A DNA stretch of 64,000 nt from assembly GCA_963707125.1 (NCBI GenBank), contig CAVPOU010000004.1, positions 372,001-436,000 of the forward strand, in the 5' to 3' direction. This document shows, piece by piece, positions 26,725 to 34,780 of the stretch. The translations under genes and the position numbers were made by a program. The stretch is from CAVPDE01 sp963707125. Its GTDB lineage: Bacteria > Desulfobacterota > DSM-4660 > Desulfatiglandales > HGW-15. The notes beneath the pieces were generated by a model. It saw only the letters and a list, made by a program, of their open reading frames with translations, was not told where the DNA came from and did no database searches. The first letter of the stretch is position 1. Each line of letters begins with the position of its first letter.

Positions 26725-28464
26725 TTATCCCTTTATGGATCTCGGCAGCAGCATCTGGTGCTGCGGACAGATCGTATTCGGGTTCTGATAACAACTTCTG
26801 GCAAAGGCCACGAAGTAATCCCTTACCTTTTTCATGGGCACGATCTCGTCCACAAGCCCCGCCTTTGCGCAGTAGATGGGCCTGGACTGATCATAGTACT
26901 GTTTGACAAGAGCATTCATTGTCTCGATCACCGGCTCAAGAGGCTTTCCCGAGTCCTTCTCCTTGACGAGGCGACGTGCGAAAGAAGCGACCGCAGCGGT
27001 TTCCCCGTGCATGACGTAAATCTCGGTTGTCCCTACCCCCAGGGTGAAGGCGTTGTTCCGGGTTGCCTGCGGCCCGCCCATGATATAGTGGGCGGCAGCG
27101 GTCCCTTTTCGGAGAACCACACAAAGCATGGGAAGATGCGAGTCTTCAATAGAGTAAATCAGTGACTGGCCGAGGCCGAGGAGTTCCGCCGACTCGGCGA
27201 TGTCTCCCACGTCGATCCCGCTGGTGTCCTGGAACCATATCATAGGGATCTTGTCCCGGCCGCAGAACATGACCATCTCGTTCATCTTGATCAGGCCTTC
27301 CCTGTAAAGCTTGCCGCCAATGCCCGTGTATTTTCCCTTGGCATAGCCGGGATAGTCCTTGCCCAGGAATCCATGCCGATTGGCAATCACTCCCACAGGA
27401 AATCCGTCAATCCGTGCAACCCCGCAATAGACCTCCGGTCCATAGTCCGGCCTGTACTCCATGTGCTCGCTTGCGTCAAAAAGTCTGGCCAGGACCTGCT
27501 CGATGCTGTAAGTCCTCTTCTGATTGAAAGGAACAAGGCAGTTCAATTCATCCGTCGGATAGAGAGGTTCCGCAGGCTCTGCTACCCGGAAAGTGGAAGG
27601 ATCATACTGGGGCATACCGGCCACACATTTTCGAACCGCTTCCAGCACCCCCTCTTCCGTGTCAAAGACCTGACGCATAAATCCGGTCTTGTCGTGATGA
27701 ATCCGCACTCCGCCCGGAGGCACCTCTTTGAACTTTCGCGTGGCTCCAATCAAGGTTTCCGCGCCTTCCAGGTCAAAAAATCCTTTGGGCGACATGCCGC
27801 TCACAATGCCTCCACCGCCCACCGCCATATTTGATTTTTCATGGGCAAAGATAATCGCGGGGCTGATCGCATGGTAGCCGCCGCCTGCAGGGTTGGTCCC
27901 GTACATCCCCACGATGACCGGTATCCCCTTTTCCGCCAGCTCCGAGTGTCTGAAAAAGATCCTTCCACCGGAACGCCTTCCTGCATAAACCTTTTCCTGC
28001 TCCGTGAGTTTGACACCGCTGCAGTTGAGTACCCAGACCAGGGGAATCCGCAGCCTTTCAGCCATGTCTTGAGCTCTGAACACATGCTCTCTCTGGCCCG
28101 GAATCCAGGCGCCGGCCAGGACCTTGTTGTCCGAAGCAATCACCACCGCGTATCGGTCCGATATCTGTGCCAGGCCGGTGACCACGCCGGTCGTGCCCTC
28201 CTGGTTGAATTCAGGATCATAGAGGCTGTCGAGAGGCAGGAATGTCCCCGGGTCAACCAGGTCATCGATTCGCTCCCATGCGGTTTTCTCGCCTCTCTTG
28301 TGGACCACTTCAGCGGGAATTCCCGTCTTCTTTCGGTTTTCCAGCGCGACAGCGATCTCCTGATCGACTTTTGAGATTTCCAGCGCATTCGCTTCCGCCT
28401 GCTTCCTTTCGCTTTCAGAAAGCGCTTTGCCTATGGGCCTCATCTTCTGAAAATACTGTCTCAT
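26725..28464 (-). CDS. gcdA: Glutaconyl-CoA decarboxylase alpha subunit (carboxyltransferase, GcdA)
   Basis: Biotin-dependent carboxyltransferase subunit, 579 aa from the ATG at 28464, which has GGGAGGG 8 nt upstream; an upstream ATG at 28491 lacks one. The protein aligns by eye along its length with Acidaminococcus GcdA: MRQYFQKMRPIGK, VVIASDNKVLAGAWIPGQ, WVLNCSGVKLTEQEKVY, YGTNPAGGGYHAISP, KMNEMVMFCGRDKIP, LRKGTAAAHYIMGGPQ and NPNTICPQHQMLLPR. It transfers the gamma-carboxyl of glutaconyl-CoA to biotin, giving crotonyl-CoA. The membrane subunit GcdB and the biotin carrier are not in this window. It is coupled to the crotonase gene (1 nt gap). This is the standard branch in anaerobic glutarate or aromatic degradation. 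Confidence 0.9.
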   Translation of the reverse strand: MRQYFQKMRPIGKALSESERKQAEANALEISKVDQEIAVALENRKKTGIPAEVVHKRGEKTAWERIDDLVDPGTFLPLDSLYDPEFNQEGTTGVVTGLAQISDRYAVVIASDNKVLAGAWIPGQREHVFRAQDMAERLRIPLVWVLNCSGVKLTEQEKVYAGRRSGGRIFFRHSELAEKGIPVIVGMYGTNPAGGGYHAISPAIIFAHEKSNMAVGGGGIVSGMSPKGFFDLEGAETLIGATRKFKEVPPGGVRIHHDKTGFMRQVFDTEEGVLEAVRKCVAGMPQYDPSTFRVAEPAEPLYPTDELNCLVPFNQKRTYSIEQVLARLFDASEHMEYRPDYGPEVYCGVARIDGFPVGVIANRHGFLGKDYPGYAKGKYTGIGGKLYREGLIKMNEMVMFCGRDKIPMIWFQDTSGIDVGDIAESAELLGLGQSLIYSIEDSHLPMLCVVLRKGTAAAHYIMGGPQATRNNAFTLGVGTTEIYVMHGETAAVASFARRLVKEKDSGKPLEPVIETMNALVKQYYDQSRPIYCAKAGLVDEIVPMKKVRDYFVAFARSCYQNPNTICPQHQMLLPRSIKG

Positions 28465-28465
28465 A

Positions 28466-29671
28466 TCAAGAACCCTCCCTGTAATCGGCAACCTTCTGTT
28501 CTAGTGTGGCTACGAGACCTGCCCTGAACCTGGGATCTCGATATAGCCGAGCATCCGCGTCAGCCTCTTCTTTTACAAAAGCCTTTTCGTCGAACCGGGA
28601 CGCGTCGTAGCTGTTGAAGAGGGCTGAGAGGGCCTCTATGGATTGCGGCGCAAGAGGTTTTCCCAGCCGACCCATCTCTTCATTCACCTCCTTCACCGGC
28701 TTTCCAAAGAGATAGGCATAGGTTTGGGGACTGATCCTCCTCTCCACTTCCTCGGAGAGATCCGCTGCTTTCGCCAGAACAGCACGCTGCGGCGCTGAGG
28801 GGATTTCCCCGGGAGGGCACGTAGCCATTTCGAGCCCTTTGGGGAGGAGACGCATCCCTGTTTCTTCATCGTGTTTTTCAAGCGCCCCGGCATAGGCCGC
28901 TTTGTCAGCTTTTGGATCCCCGGTCTTCGGCATCTTTGGAAATCCCAGAGGGACATCTACGACCAGATTGTAAATCCCTATGGCCTTCAGTTTGTCCGCC
29001 TTCACTTCCTTCCCGGTCAAGGCCATGGTGCGGGCATTGTCCAGTCCTGCCTTGACCAGAGCTCTTGCGATTCCAGACCATCCGGGGAGGAGCCCGATCA
29101 TAACCTCGCTGAAACACATGCCGCTCCTGGAATCGCCCACAAGGCAGTCTGCCATGAGAGGGATCTCCGCAGAACCTCCGAACCGCGTTCCCCCTCCGCA
29201 CACGGCCACCACCCTCAGGTGTTGGGCCAGCCTTCTAACCCTTGAGTGAAGCCCGATCCCTTTTTCCAGCCGCTTGTCCGCCCAATCATAGAGCTCGTCG
29301 ATCTCTTTCGCGGGTGCGCCAACCTTCTCCTTCTCTCTTTTCATGGCCAGGGTTTTGTCCAGCTTTTCCAGGCTCTCCTTAAGATCTCCTCCTGCATGGA
29401 CCGGATCATTGGCCCCGCAGAATATGAGAAACTGCAATCCCTCCTTCTTTTGAAAGACCTTATCAAGCCCTTCCAGGTAAGCATCGAGCGCCGGGTTGCC
29501 TACCTGGTGGACAGGGGGATTGCAGTAACAAAGAACCGCCCCTCTTTTTCCGTTGAATGAAACCTGGTCTATCACAAGATAGGCAGGACCTTCCGACCAT
29601 TCATGAATCGGCCCAAGGTTCAGAAGACCACTGATCTTCCCTGATCTCAACAATTGGATTGGTCCTTTCAT
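28466..29671 (-). CDS. Enoyl-CoA hydratase/isomerase (crotonase) superfamily protein, extended (401 aa)
   Basis: Crotonase-fold protein, much longer than the usual 260 aa. The oxyanion-hole regions are FLIFCGANDPVHAGGDLKESL (near residue 85) and CGGGTRFGGSAEIPLMADCLVGDSRSGMCFSEVMIGLLPGWSG. An insertion rich in Lys/Glu separates them, and a long helical C-terminal region follows. Length and layout recall ring-opening hydrolases such as BamA/Oah, but the sequence match is not convincing. GGGAGG lies 8 nt before the ATG. As first gene of the operon with gcdA, it may hydrate or isomerise the crotonyl/glutaconyl-CoA intermediate. A promoter and operator-like palindrome lie about 70-120 bp upstream. 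Confidence 0.75.
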   Translation of the reverse strand: MKGPIQLLRSGKISGLLNLGPIHEWSEGPAYLVIDQVSFNGKRGAVLCYCNPPVHQVGNPALDAYLEGLDKVFQKKEGLQFLIFCGANDPVHAGGDLKESLEKLDKTLAMKREKEKVGAPAKEIDELYDWADKRLEKGIGLHSRVRRLAQHLRVVAVCGGGTRFGGSAEIPLMADCLVGDSRSGMCFSEVMIGLLPGWSGIARALVKAGLDNARTMALTGKEVKADKLKAIGIYNLVVDVPLGFPKMPKTGDPKADKAAYAGALEKHDEETGMRLLPKGLEMATCPPGEIPSAPQRAVLAKAADLSEEVERRISPQTYAYLFGKPVKEVNEEMGRLGKPLAPQSIEALSALFNSYDASRFDEKAFVKEEADADARLYRDPRFRAGLVATLEQKVADYREGS

Positions 29672-29741
29672 CGGATTTCCTCCCGGAATGGAGTGAAGAG
29701 TAGCGTGCCGCTGTTCACGATGGATGCCATGTGGCCAGAAC

Positions 29742-29790
29742 TTAAGCTTCGCTTAACTTTTATATAAGGCGATGTTTCAGTTTCTGTCAA
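29742..29790 (-). promoter_or_regulatory. Sigma-70 promoter with operator-like palindrome for the crotonase-gcdA operon
   Basis: On the minus strand TTGACA (plus-strand TGTCAA at 29785-29790) is followed after 17-18 bp by TTATATA (29761-29767). Directly downstream is the perfect palindrome TTAAGC-TTC-GCTTAA (29742-29756), covering the expected start point. That position suits a repressor site, most simply for the divergently encoded XRE-cupin regulator. The remaining bases between the two genes (29672-29934) carry no gene. Confidence 0.65.
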
Positions 29791-29859
29791 GGATTTTGTT
29801 GAGACCTGATGCTGTTAGATGGGCTTTTTTGGCCGTATTTAATAGAATGAGAATATTTC

Positions 29860-29887
29860 TTGACGGCTGAATTGCAAAGGTTATACT
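29860..29887 (+). promoter_or_regulatory. Sigma-70 promoter for the XRE-cupin regulator
   Basis: TTGACG at 29860-29865, a 16-bp spacer, and TATACT at 29882-29887, about 48 bp before the GTG start at 29935. Hexamer quality and spacing are good. Confidence 0.6.
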
Positions 29888-29934
29888 AAATCTTAATGGA
29901 ATAAGAAAAATTCCTTTGTGCCGAAGGAAAAGCT

Positions 29935-30477
29935 GTGAATTTAGGTTCCCTGATCAAGAAATATCGCAAAGAGAAGAAGCTGACTCTTAAGGTGGTTGCA
30001 GAAAAGGCCAATGTGTCGGAAGGTTTTCTCAGCCAGGTTGAAAACAGTGTCAGCTCTCCCTCTGTAGAGACCCTTGTCAACATATGCAAGGCGATGGGTG
30101 TGAATGCCGGAGACCTGCTGAACAAGGCCAACGGTCGCGAAGAAATCGCTCTGGCCCATAAGACCGAATGGGAGGACATTGAACTCCCGAAAACAGGGTT
30201 TGTGACACGGCGATTTCTTTCACCGGAAAACAGGTCCGTCATTGACAGCGCCCTCCTGTTCCTTGCACCGGAAAAACCCATCCCCATGCGAAAGAACATC
30301 AAGAATGGTCAGGAAGTGCTTTGTGTGCTCAAGGGCGCTGTTGAACTTGTGCACGGCGACCGGGCCCTCGAGCTGGCAGAAGGCGACGCCATTCACTTCT
30401 ATGCAAACCCCGCCCGCCAGTCTATAATCAACAAAGGAAAAGAAATCGCGGTCGTTCTCTGGGTTGGAACCCTGTAG
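29935..30477 (+). CDS. XRE family transcriptional regulator with C-terminal cupin domain
   Basis: A 180-aa regulator. Residues about 4-60 form a lambda-repressor-type helix-turn-helix (IKKYRKEKKLTLKVVAEKANVSEGFLSQVENSVSSPSVETLVNI, shown by FLSQVENS). Residues about 105-178 form a cupin sensor domain (MRKNIKNGQEVLCVLKGAVELVHGDRALELAEGDAIHFYA). It starts with GTG at 29935, with AAGGA 7 nt upstream. It is divergent from the crotonase-gcdA operon and only 30 nt upstream of the MatB-like ligase, so it plausibly controls both in response to a small ligand such as an acyl-CoA or organic acid. Confidence 0.88.
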   Translation: MNLGSLIKKYRKEKKLTLKVVAEKANVSEGFLSQVENSVSSPSVETLVNICKAMGVNAGDLLNKANGREEIALAHKTEWEDIELPKTGFVTRRFLSPENRSVIDSALLFLAPEKPIPMRKNIKNGQEVLCVLKGAVELVHGDRALELAEGDAIHFYANPARQSIINKGKEIAVVLWVGTL

Positions 30478-30507
30478 AAACTCAGCTTTTTTGCATGAGG
30501 GTCTTCC

Positions 30508-32033
30508 ATGGATGATGGCTCCTTGAGCGCTCTATTCTCCGCCACTGCAGCAAAATCCCCTAACAAGAGAGCCTTGACCTTTTGCAGGAACGGCCTTGAA
30601 GAAACGAACTCACTTATGCGGAGTTGGAAAGCGATGCCAACCGAATGGCCAACACTCTTCTGGAGTCGCGCGTTCGGAAAGGGGACAGGGTTGTCTTCTG
30701 CCTGGAGAAGGGCCTGTTTTTCGTGGTCGCTCATCTCGCTTCACAGAAGATCGGCGCCATCTCTGTACCTCTGAATCCAGGATTCAAGAAGGCTGAGTTA
30801 ACCTACCTGCTGGGGGATGCCGAACCCAAGGTGGTTTTTGCCGGAGAAGCTCAGGGTGCAATCATCAGCGAGATAGATGGCCGTCTCAGTGTTTATGTCA
30901 TCGACACGAAGAGTCCCTATCAGAATGCCCGTTTCTTCCGGTCCGCATCAGACTCAGTACCCGGGATTCGGCTTCGTCCCGATGATCCAGGGGTCGTCAT
31001 TTACACATCCGGCACAACGGGTAAGCCGAAAGGCGCTGTCCTTACCCAGCAAAACCTTGTCCATGATGCAACCAACATCATGCGCATTTGGGAGATCACT
31101 TCTTCAGATGCCTTGTGTCATGCCTTGCCTCTCTTTCACGTCCACGGCCTGTGCTTTGCCCTCCACACCTCCTTGATGGCAGGGGCTCATGTTCTGATGC
31201 TGGATGCCTTTTCTCCGCAAACCGTAGTCGATTTCCTCGCGCAAAAAGATGGAGACCATGCATGTACCATGTTCATGGCGGTTCCATCCATGTACGTGAA
31301 GCTCCTGGACGGACTTGGGAGCAGACTTTTTGATTTCGGCCATATACGATTGTGGGCTTCCGGCTCAGCCCCCCTGCTCGTGAAAGACTTTGAGAGGATC
31401 AGGAAAGTGTTTGGTAAAGACCCTGTGGAACGGGAAGGCATGTCTGAAACAGGGATGAACTTTTCGAACTTGCTCAGAGGAAAAAGGAAACCCGGTTCTA
31501 TCGGCTTGCCGTTACCGGCTCTGCAGGTCCGGGTTGTGGACCCTGAATCCCTGAAAGAGGTGGACCAGGGTCAGGTCGGGGAAATCTGGATCAAAGGCCC
31601 CGGCATCACGCCCGGGTACTGGCAAAACCCGGAAGCAACTGCCAGGGCTTTTGCGGACGGCTGGTTCAGAACCGGCGACCTTGGCCGTGTGGATGCAGAG
31701 GGCTACTACTATCTCACGGATCGGCTCAAGCACATCATCATCTCCGAAGGGGAGAATATATCCCCCAAGGAAATAGAGTCGGTGATCAACCGGTTCGAAG
31801 GCATTGCCGAGTCGTCTGTTGTTGGAATCCCGGATGAGCAGTGGGGAGAGAAGGTTGTTGCTGCAGTTGTTCCAAAACCCGGTTCTGCTTTGAAGGCGCA
31901 GGAGATCCGGCAGCTCTGCAAGGAGCAGCTCCATGACTGGAAGTGCCCGAAACAGATCCTCCTAGTGAAAGAGCTGCCCAGGAACACGATGGGAAAGGTT
32001 CTTAAGGAAGAAGTTAAAAAGCTATTTGCCTAG
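30508..32033 (+). CDS. Acyl-CoA synthetase, MatB (malonyl-CoA synthetase)-like (frameshifted near 30605)
   Basis: Adenylate-forming ligase, about 508 aa once one missing base near 30600-30615 is restored. Residues 1-35 or so lie in the first frame (MDDGSLSALFSATAAKSPNK...), and the rest, from TYAELESDANRMANTLLESR, in another. Motifs are VIYTSGTTGKPKGAVLT, GMSETGMNFSNLLRGKRKPGSIGLPLP and TGDLGRVDAEGYYYLTDRLK, with a catalytic Lys in RNTMGKVLK. The GMSETGMN...GKRKPGSIGLPLP block and LFHVHGL motif resemble MatB malonyl/methylmalonyl-CoA synthetases. GAGGG lies 6 nt before the ATG. Next to two carboxyltransferases, a dicarboxylate substrate is plausible. The frameshift is probably a sequence error. 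Confidence 0.78.
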
Positions 32034-32063
32034 CCATACGCGAAAAGAACAAATTCCTCCCCG

Positions 32064-32084
32064 CCTCCCTTTCCAAAAGGGAGG
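32064..32084. other. Small hairpin between convergent genes
   Basis: CCTCCCTTT-CCA-AAAGGGAGG-type stem-loop in the gap between the converging MatB-like ligase and carboxyltransferase genes. It lacks a T-tract on either strand, so it is at best a weak terminator or mRNA-stabilising structure. Confidence 0.4.
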
Positions 32085-32138
32085 TGTCCCTCCCAGTGCT
32101 CCAATAAGCCGGCGCGTGCAGGCTTACTACGGCCGCCG

Positions 32139-33689
32139 TTAGAGAGGAATGTTTCCGTGCCTTCTTGAAGGAATCGAAGTCTTCTTGTTTTGCAGCGCCA
32201 TGAGCGCCTTGATGAGATTCGGCCGCGTATCCTCAGGCATGATCACCTGATCGATGTAGCCCACTTCCGCGGCCCTGTAAGGATTTGCAAAATTGTCCCG
32301 GTATTCCTCAATCAGTTTCTGCCTTGTCTCCTGTTTGTTTTGCGCGGCATCCAGCTCTTTCTTGAAGATAATGTTGGCAGCCCCCTCAGGTCCCATGACG
32401 GCGATCTCTGCCGTGGGATAGGCGTAGTTGATATCCGCAGCGAGATGCTTTCCGGACATGGCAATGTAGGCGCCTCCATAAGCTTTGCGCGTGACCAGCG
32501 TGATTTTAGGGACTGTTGCCTCGGAATAGGCAAAAAGAATTTTGGCTCCATGTTTGATGATGCCGCCGTGCTCCTGGTTCACCCCGGGCAAATAACCGGG
32601 AACATCCACGAAAGTGACCAGGGGAATATTGAAGGAGTCGCACATGCGAACAAATCTGGCGCATTTGACAGAAGCATTGATGTCCAGGCACCCGGCCAGG
32701 ATTCTCGGCTGGTTGGCAATGATGCCGATGGAATAGCCGTTCAATCTCCCAAAGCCGACCACCATGTTCATTGCAAAGTGCCTCTGAACCTCCAGGAAGT
32801 ATTTGTCGTCCAGAACGGCGCGGATGATGTCTCTGATGTCATAGGGCGTTTTGGGATTCACAGGCACTGCTTTGTTCAGGGCTTTCTCTTTCCGCTCAGG
32901 ATCATCCGTGCATTCCACCACCGGAGGCTTTTCCCTGTAATTTTGAGGAAAAAAGGCCAGCAACTCCTTGATCCTGTCCAGCGCCGTCTTGTCATTGTCT
33001 TCTGCAAAATGAGCCACACCGCTCTTTGTGTTGTGCGTCATGGCGCCGCCAAGGTCCTCTGCGGTGACTTCTTCCGAGGTGACTGCTTTGATGACCTGGG
33101 GACCGGTAATGAACATGTTGCTCGTCTTTTTCACCATGATGACCAGGTCGGTCAGAGCCGGAGAGTAGACGGCGCCGCCTGCGCAGGGCCCCATGATCAC
33201 CGAGACCTGGGGGATCACGCCTGAGGACCACACGTTTCGTTTGAAGATCTCGCCGTAGCCTCCAAGGCTCATGACCCCTTCCTGGATTCTCGCGCCGCCG
33301 GAGTCGTTGAGGCCGATCATGGGCGCCCCGTTCTGAACAGCGAGGTCCATCACCTTGCAAATTTTCTGTCCAAAAGTCTCGCTGAGGGACCCTCCGAATA
33401 CGGTGAAATCCTGGGAAAAGAAAAAAGCAAGGCGGCCGTTGATCCTGCCGTAGCCGGTCACCACTCCGTCGCCTGGAATCTTTTTGCCGTCCATTCCGAA
33501 ATCATGGCAGCGGTGGACAACGAACTTGTCGATCTCCTGAAAACTCCCCTTGTCCAGAAGGTAGTCGATTCGCTCCCTGGCCGTCATCTTTCCTTTGGCG
33601 TGCTGGTCATCGATCTTATCCTGGCCGCCGCCGATCTCTGCTTCGAAGTTCCTCTTTTGAAGATTTTGGATTTTGTTTTCAATATTCAT
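32139..33689 (-). CDS. Acyl-CoA carboxylase / methylmalonyl-CoA decarboxylase carboxyltransferase subunit (PccB/MmdA family)
   Basis: Biotin-dependent carboxyltransferase of 516 aa, the normal PccB/MmdA length. Blocks: GKMTARERIDYLLDKGSFQEID, AFFFSQDFTVFGGSLSE, LNDSGGARIQEGV, MGPCAGGAVYSPALTD, FVDVPGYLPGVNQEHGGIIKHGAKILFAYSEATVPK and VMGPEGAANIIF. In anaerobes the family serves either propionyl-CoA carboxylation or Na+-pumping methylmalonyl-CoA decarboxylation. The deciding partners (biotin carrier, MmdB or a biotin carboxylase) are absent from the window. AGGAGG lies 7 nt before the ATG. It is a different branch from the GcdA-like protein at 26725. Confidence 0.88.
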   Translation of the reverse strand: MNIENKIQNLQKRNFEAEIGGGQDKIDDQHAKGKMTARERIDYLLDKGSFQEIDKFVVHRCHDFGMDGKKIPGDGVVTGYGRINGRLAFFFSQDFTVFGGSLSETFGQKICKVMDLAVQNGAPMIGLNDSGGARIQEGVMSLGGYGEIFKRNVWSSGVIPQVSVIMGPCAGGAVYSPALTDLVIMVKKTSNMFITGPQVIKAVTSEEVTAEDLGGAMTHNTKSGVAHFAEDNDKTALDRIKELLAFFPQNYREKPPVVECTDDPERKEKALNKAVPVNPKTPYDIRDIIRAVLDDKYFLEVQRHFAMNMVVGFGRLNGYSIGIIANQPRILAGCLDINASVKCARFVRMCDSFNIPLVTFVDVPGYLPGVNQEHGGIIKHGAKILFAYSEATVPKITLVTRKAYGGAYIAMSGKHLAADINYAYPTAEIAVMGPEGAANIIFKKELDAAQNKQETRQKLIEEYRDNFANPYRAAEVGYIDQVIMPEDTRPNLIKALMALQNKKTSIPSRRHGNIPL

Positions 33690-33859
33690 CAGGAAACCTC
33701 CTGTCCGGCTTCACGATTTTCCTCTTTGGGTTTGCGACCTAAAGCCTTTTGTGAAATCACGATATACTATTGAATACAAGCCCCTTGTCAAGAATAATAT
33801 CCCCGGTTCAGCAATGAAGAGTCAGGGGGTGATGGGCAGGCGGCGTATTTAAGGGAGGC

Positions 33860-34434
33860 ATGAAGAAAGAAGCAGAAGATCCTGAGCTACAGGATGAGTT
33901 GAGAAAGATTAGTCAGGAGTTCGCTCCGACCGAATCTAATGGATTGGTAACGTTCAAAAGTGTTTACATGGGCTTACACAAAAGGGATCTCTTGCAACGA
34001 GCCGCCCGTCGGACAGGGATGGGCCTTTTCTGAAGTGACTGGCGGGAGGGCGCCGTCTTTTCATGACTTATCTGTGGGGGAAGCCCCGGCCCCGAGCGCA
34101 TGCGAGGGGAACGGTGGAGGGGGCAAGTTTCCCTCGCAGATAAGTCGTAGAAAAGACCAGCCCGGGAGACTTGGAACGGAAGAAATGGCCCCAGCCCTGT
34201 CCAGGTGTGGCGGTCCCATGTAAACACTTTTGAACGTTTTTGAACGTTACTAATGGATTGGGTGGCGAATGGCTATCCGACGAGGGAGATGCCTCCTGGA
34301 TGGTGACCTCCGCCTTTTTTCGCTCAAAACGCCGTCTCTCAGTAAATCTCGGGCTTGCTCCCCCTTGCGTTCCCAGCGGACTGTACCGGCCCGGAACACC
34401 CCCGTCCACCGCAATCCTTGGGCCCTCAACATGA
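33860..34434 (+). pseudogene. Small reading frame split by a MITE-like insertion
   Basis: The 29 codons from the ATG at 33860 (MKKEAEDPELQDELRKISQE...) end exactly at the left target duplication. Deleting 33947-34250 and one duplicate copy rejoins them in frame with NGLGGEWLSDEGDASW..., giving a continuous frame of about 86 aa that ends at 34434. GGGAGG precedes the ATG but only 1-2 nt away, so translation initiation is doubtful. The product is not a family I recognise. It may be a genuine small gene inactivated by the element, or a fortuitous frame; the in-frame rejoining favours the former only modestly. Confidence 0.4.
33947..34250. mobile_element. MITE-like long-inverted-repeat element 1 (304 bp) with 10-bp target duplication
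   Basis: Ends are GTAACGTTCAAAAGTG... and ...CACTTTTGAACG(TTTTTGAACG)TTAC, with a short internal duplication at the right end. The arms remain alignable almost to the centre: CTTTTC, GACTTATCTG and GGGGAA on the left answer TTCCCTCGC, AGATAAGTC and GAAAAGAC on the right. The whole element can therefore fold as one giant imperfect hairpin. TAATGGATTG is present directly on both sides (33937-33946 and 34251-34260). No transposase is encoded; the 87-codon open frames on each strand mirror one another because of the palindrome. A relative is at 37456-37741. Confidence 0.8.
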
Positions 34435-34780
34435 TGTGCCAAGTTTGCCCTTGACGCACAAGGCCAGAATCCCCTATATTCCGTCCCAGTGAAACCGAGT
34501 TCTTATCCCCTCACCTCACCCCATCACCCACCCGCGGGTTTCAGCTCCTCATGCCCTCGCAACTGTCGAAGAAAAGTTATAAACTCATTGACTAATCCTT
34601 GACTATGACCTCTTAACTTTTTGAACCCGTTTCAAATCACCGCAGAAGATCGGCGGAAGATACATTTCTGCTTGACATGCCCATGTTTTCTCTTTTATAG
34701 TCACTTTGTAGCTAAATAGTAGCCATACCAAGCAACTCGGAAATTCTTCGTTTAACACTCTCTTCCTTGGAGGTCAGTCC
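34435..34780. other. Gene-free leader upstream of the FAD/Fe-S oxidoreductase
   Basis: 346 bp without a supportable gene. Apart from the promoter at 34672-34701 it contains a ribosome binding site CTTGGAGG at about 34769-34776 and an AT-rich stretch around 34570-34620. No further hairpin or repeat stands out. Confidence 0.5.
34672..34701 (+). promoter_or_regulatory. Sigma-70 promoter for the FAD/Fe-S oxidoreductase
   Basis: TTGACA at 34672-34677, an 18-bp spacer, and TATAGT at 34696-34701, about 80 bp upstream of the ATG at 34781. The long leader between them has no obvious riboswitch-like structure. A TAGCTAAATAGTAGC motif at about 34711-34725 just downstream could be a regulator site. Confidence 0.65.

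Noticed and set aside
28466..29671. Naming the long crotonase-family protein BamA/Oah (ring-opening hydrolase)
   Set aside because: Length is suggestive but I could not match the characteristic Oah/BamA sequence blocks by eye, so only the superfamily is given.
33960..34227. Two 87-codon open frames on opposite strands, both starting MFTW
   Set aside because: They lie wholly within the palindromic MITE-like element and resemble each other only because the DNA is an inverted repeat; no ribosome binding site or protein-like composition.
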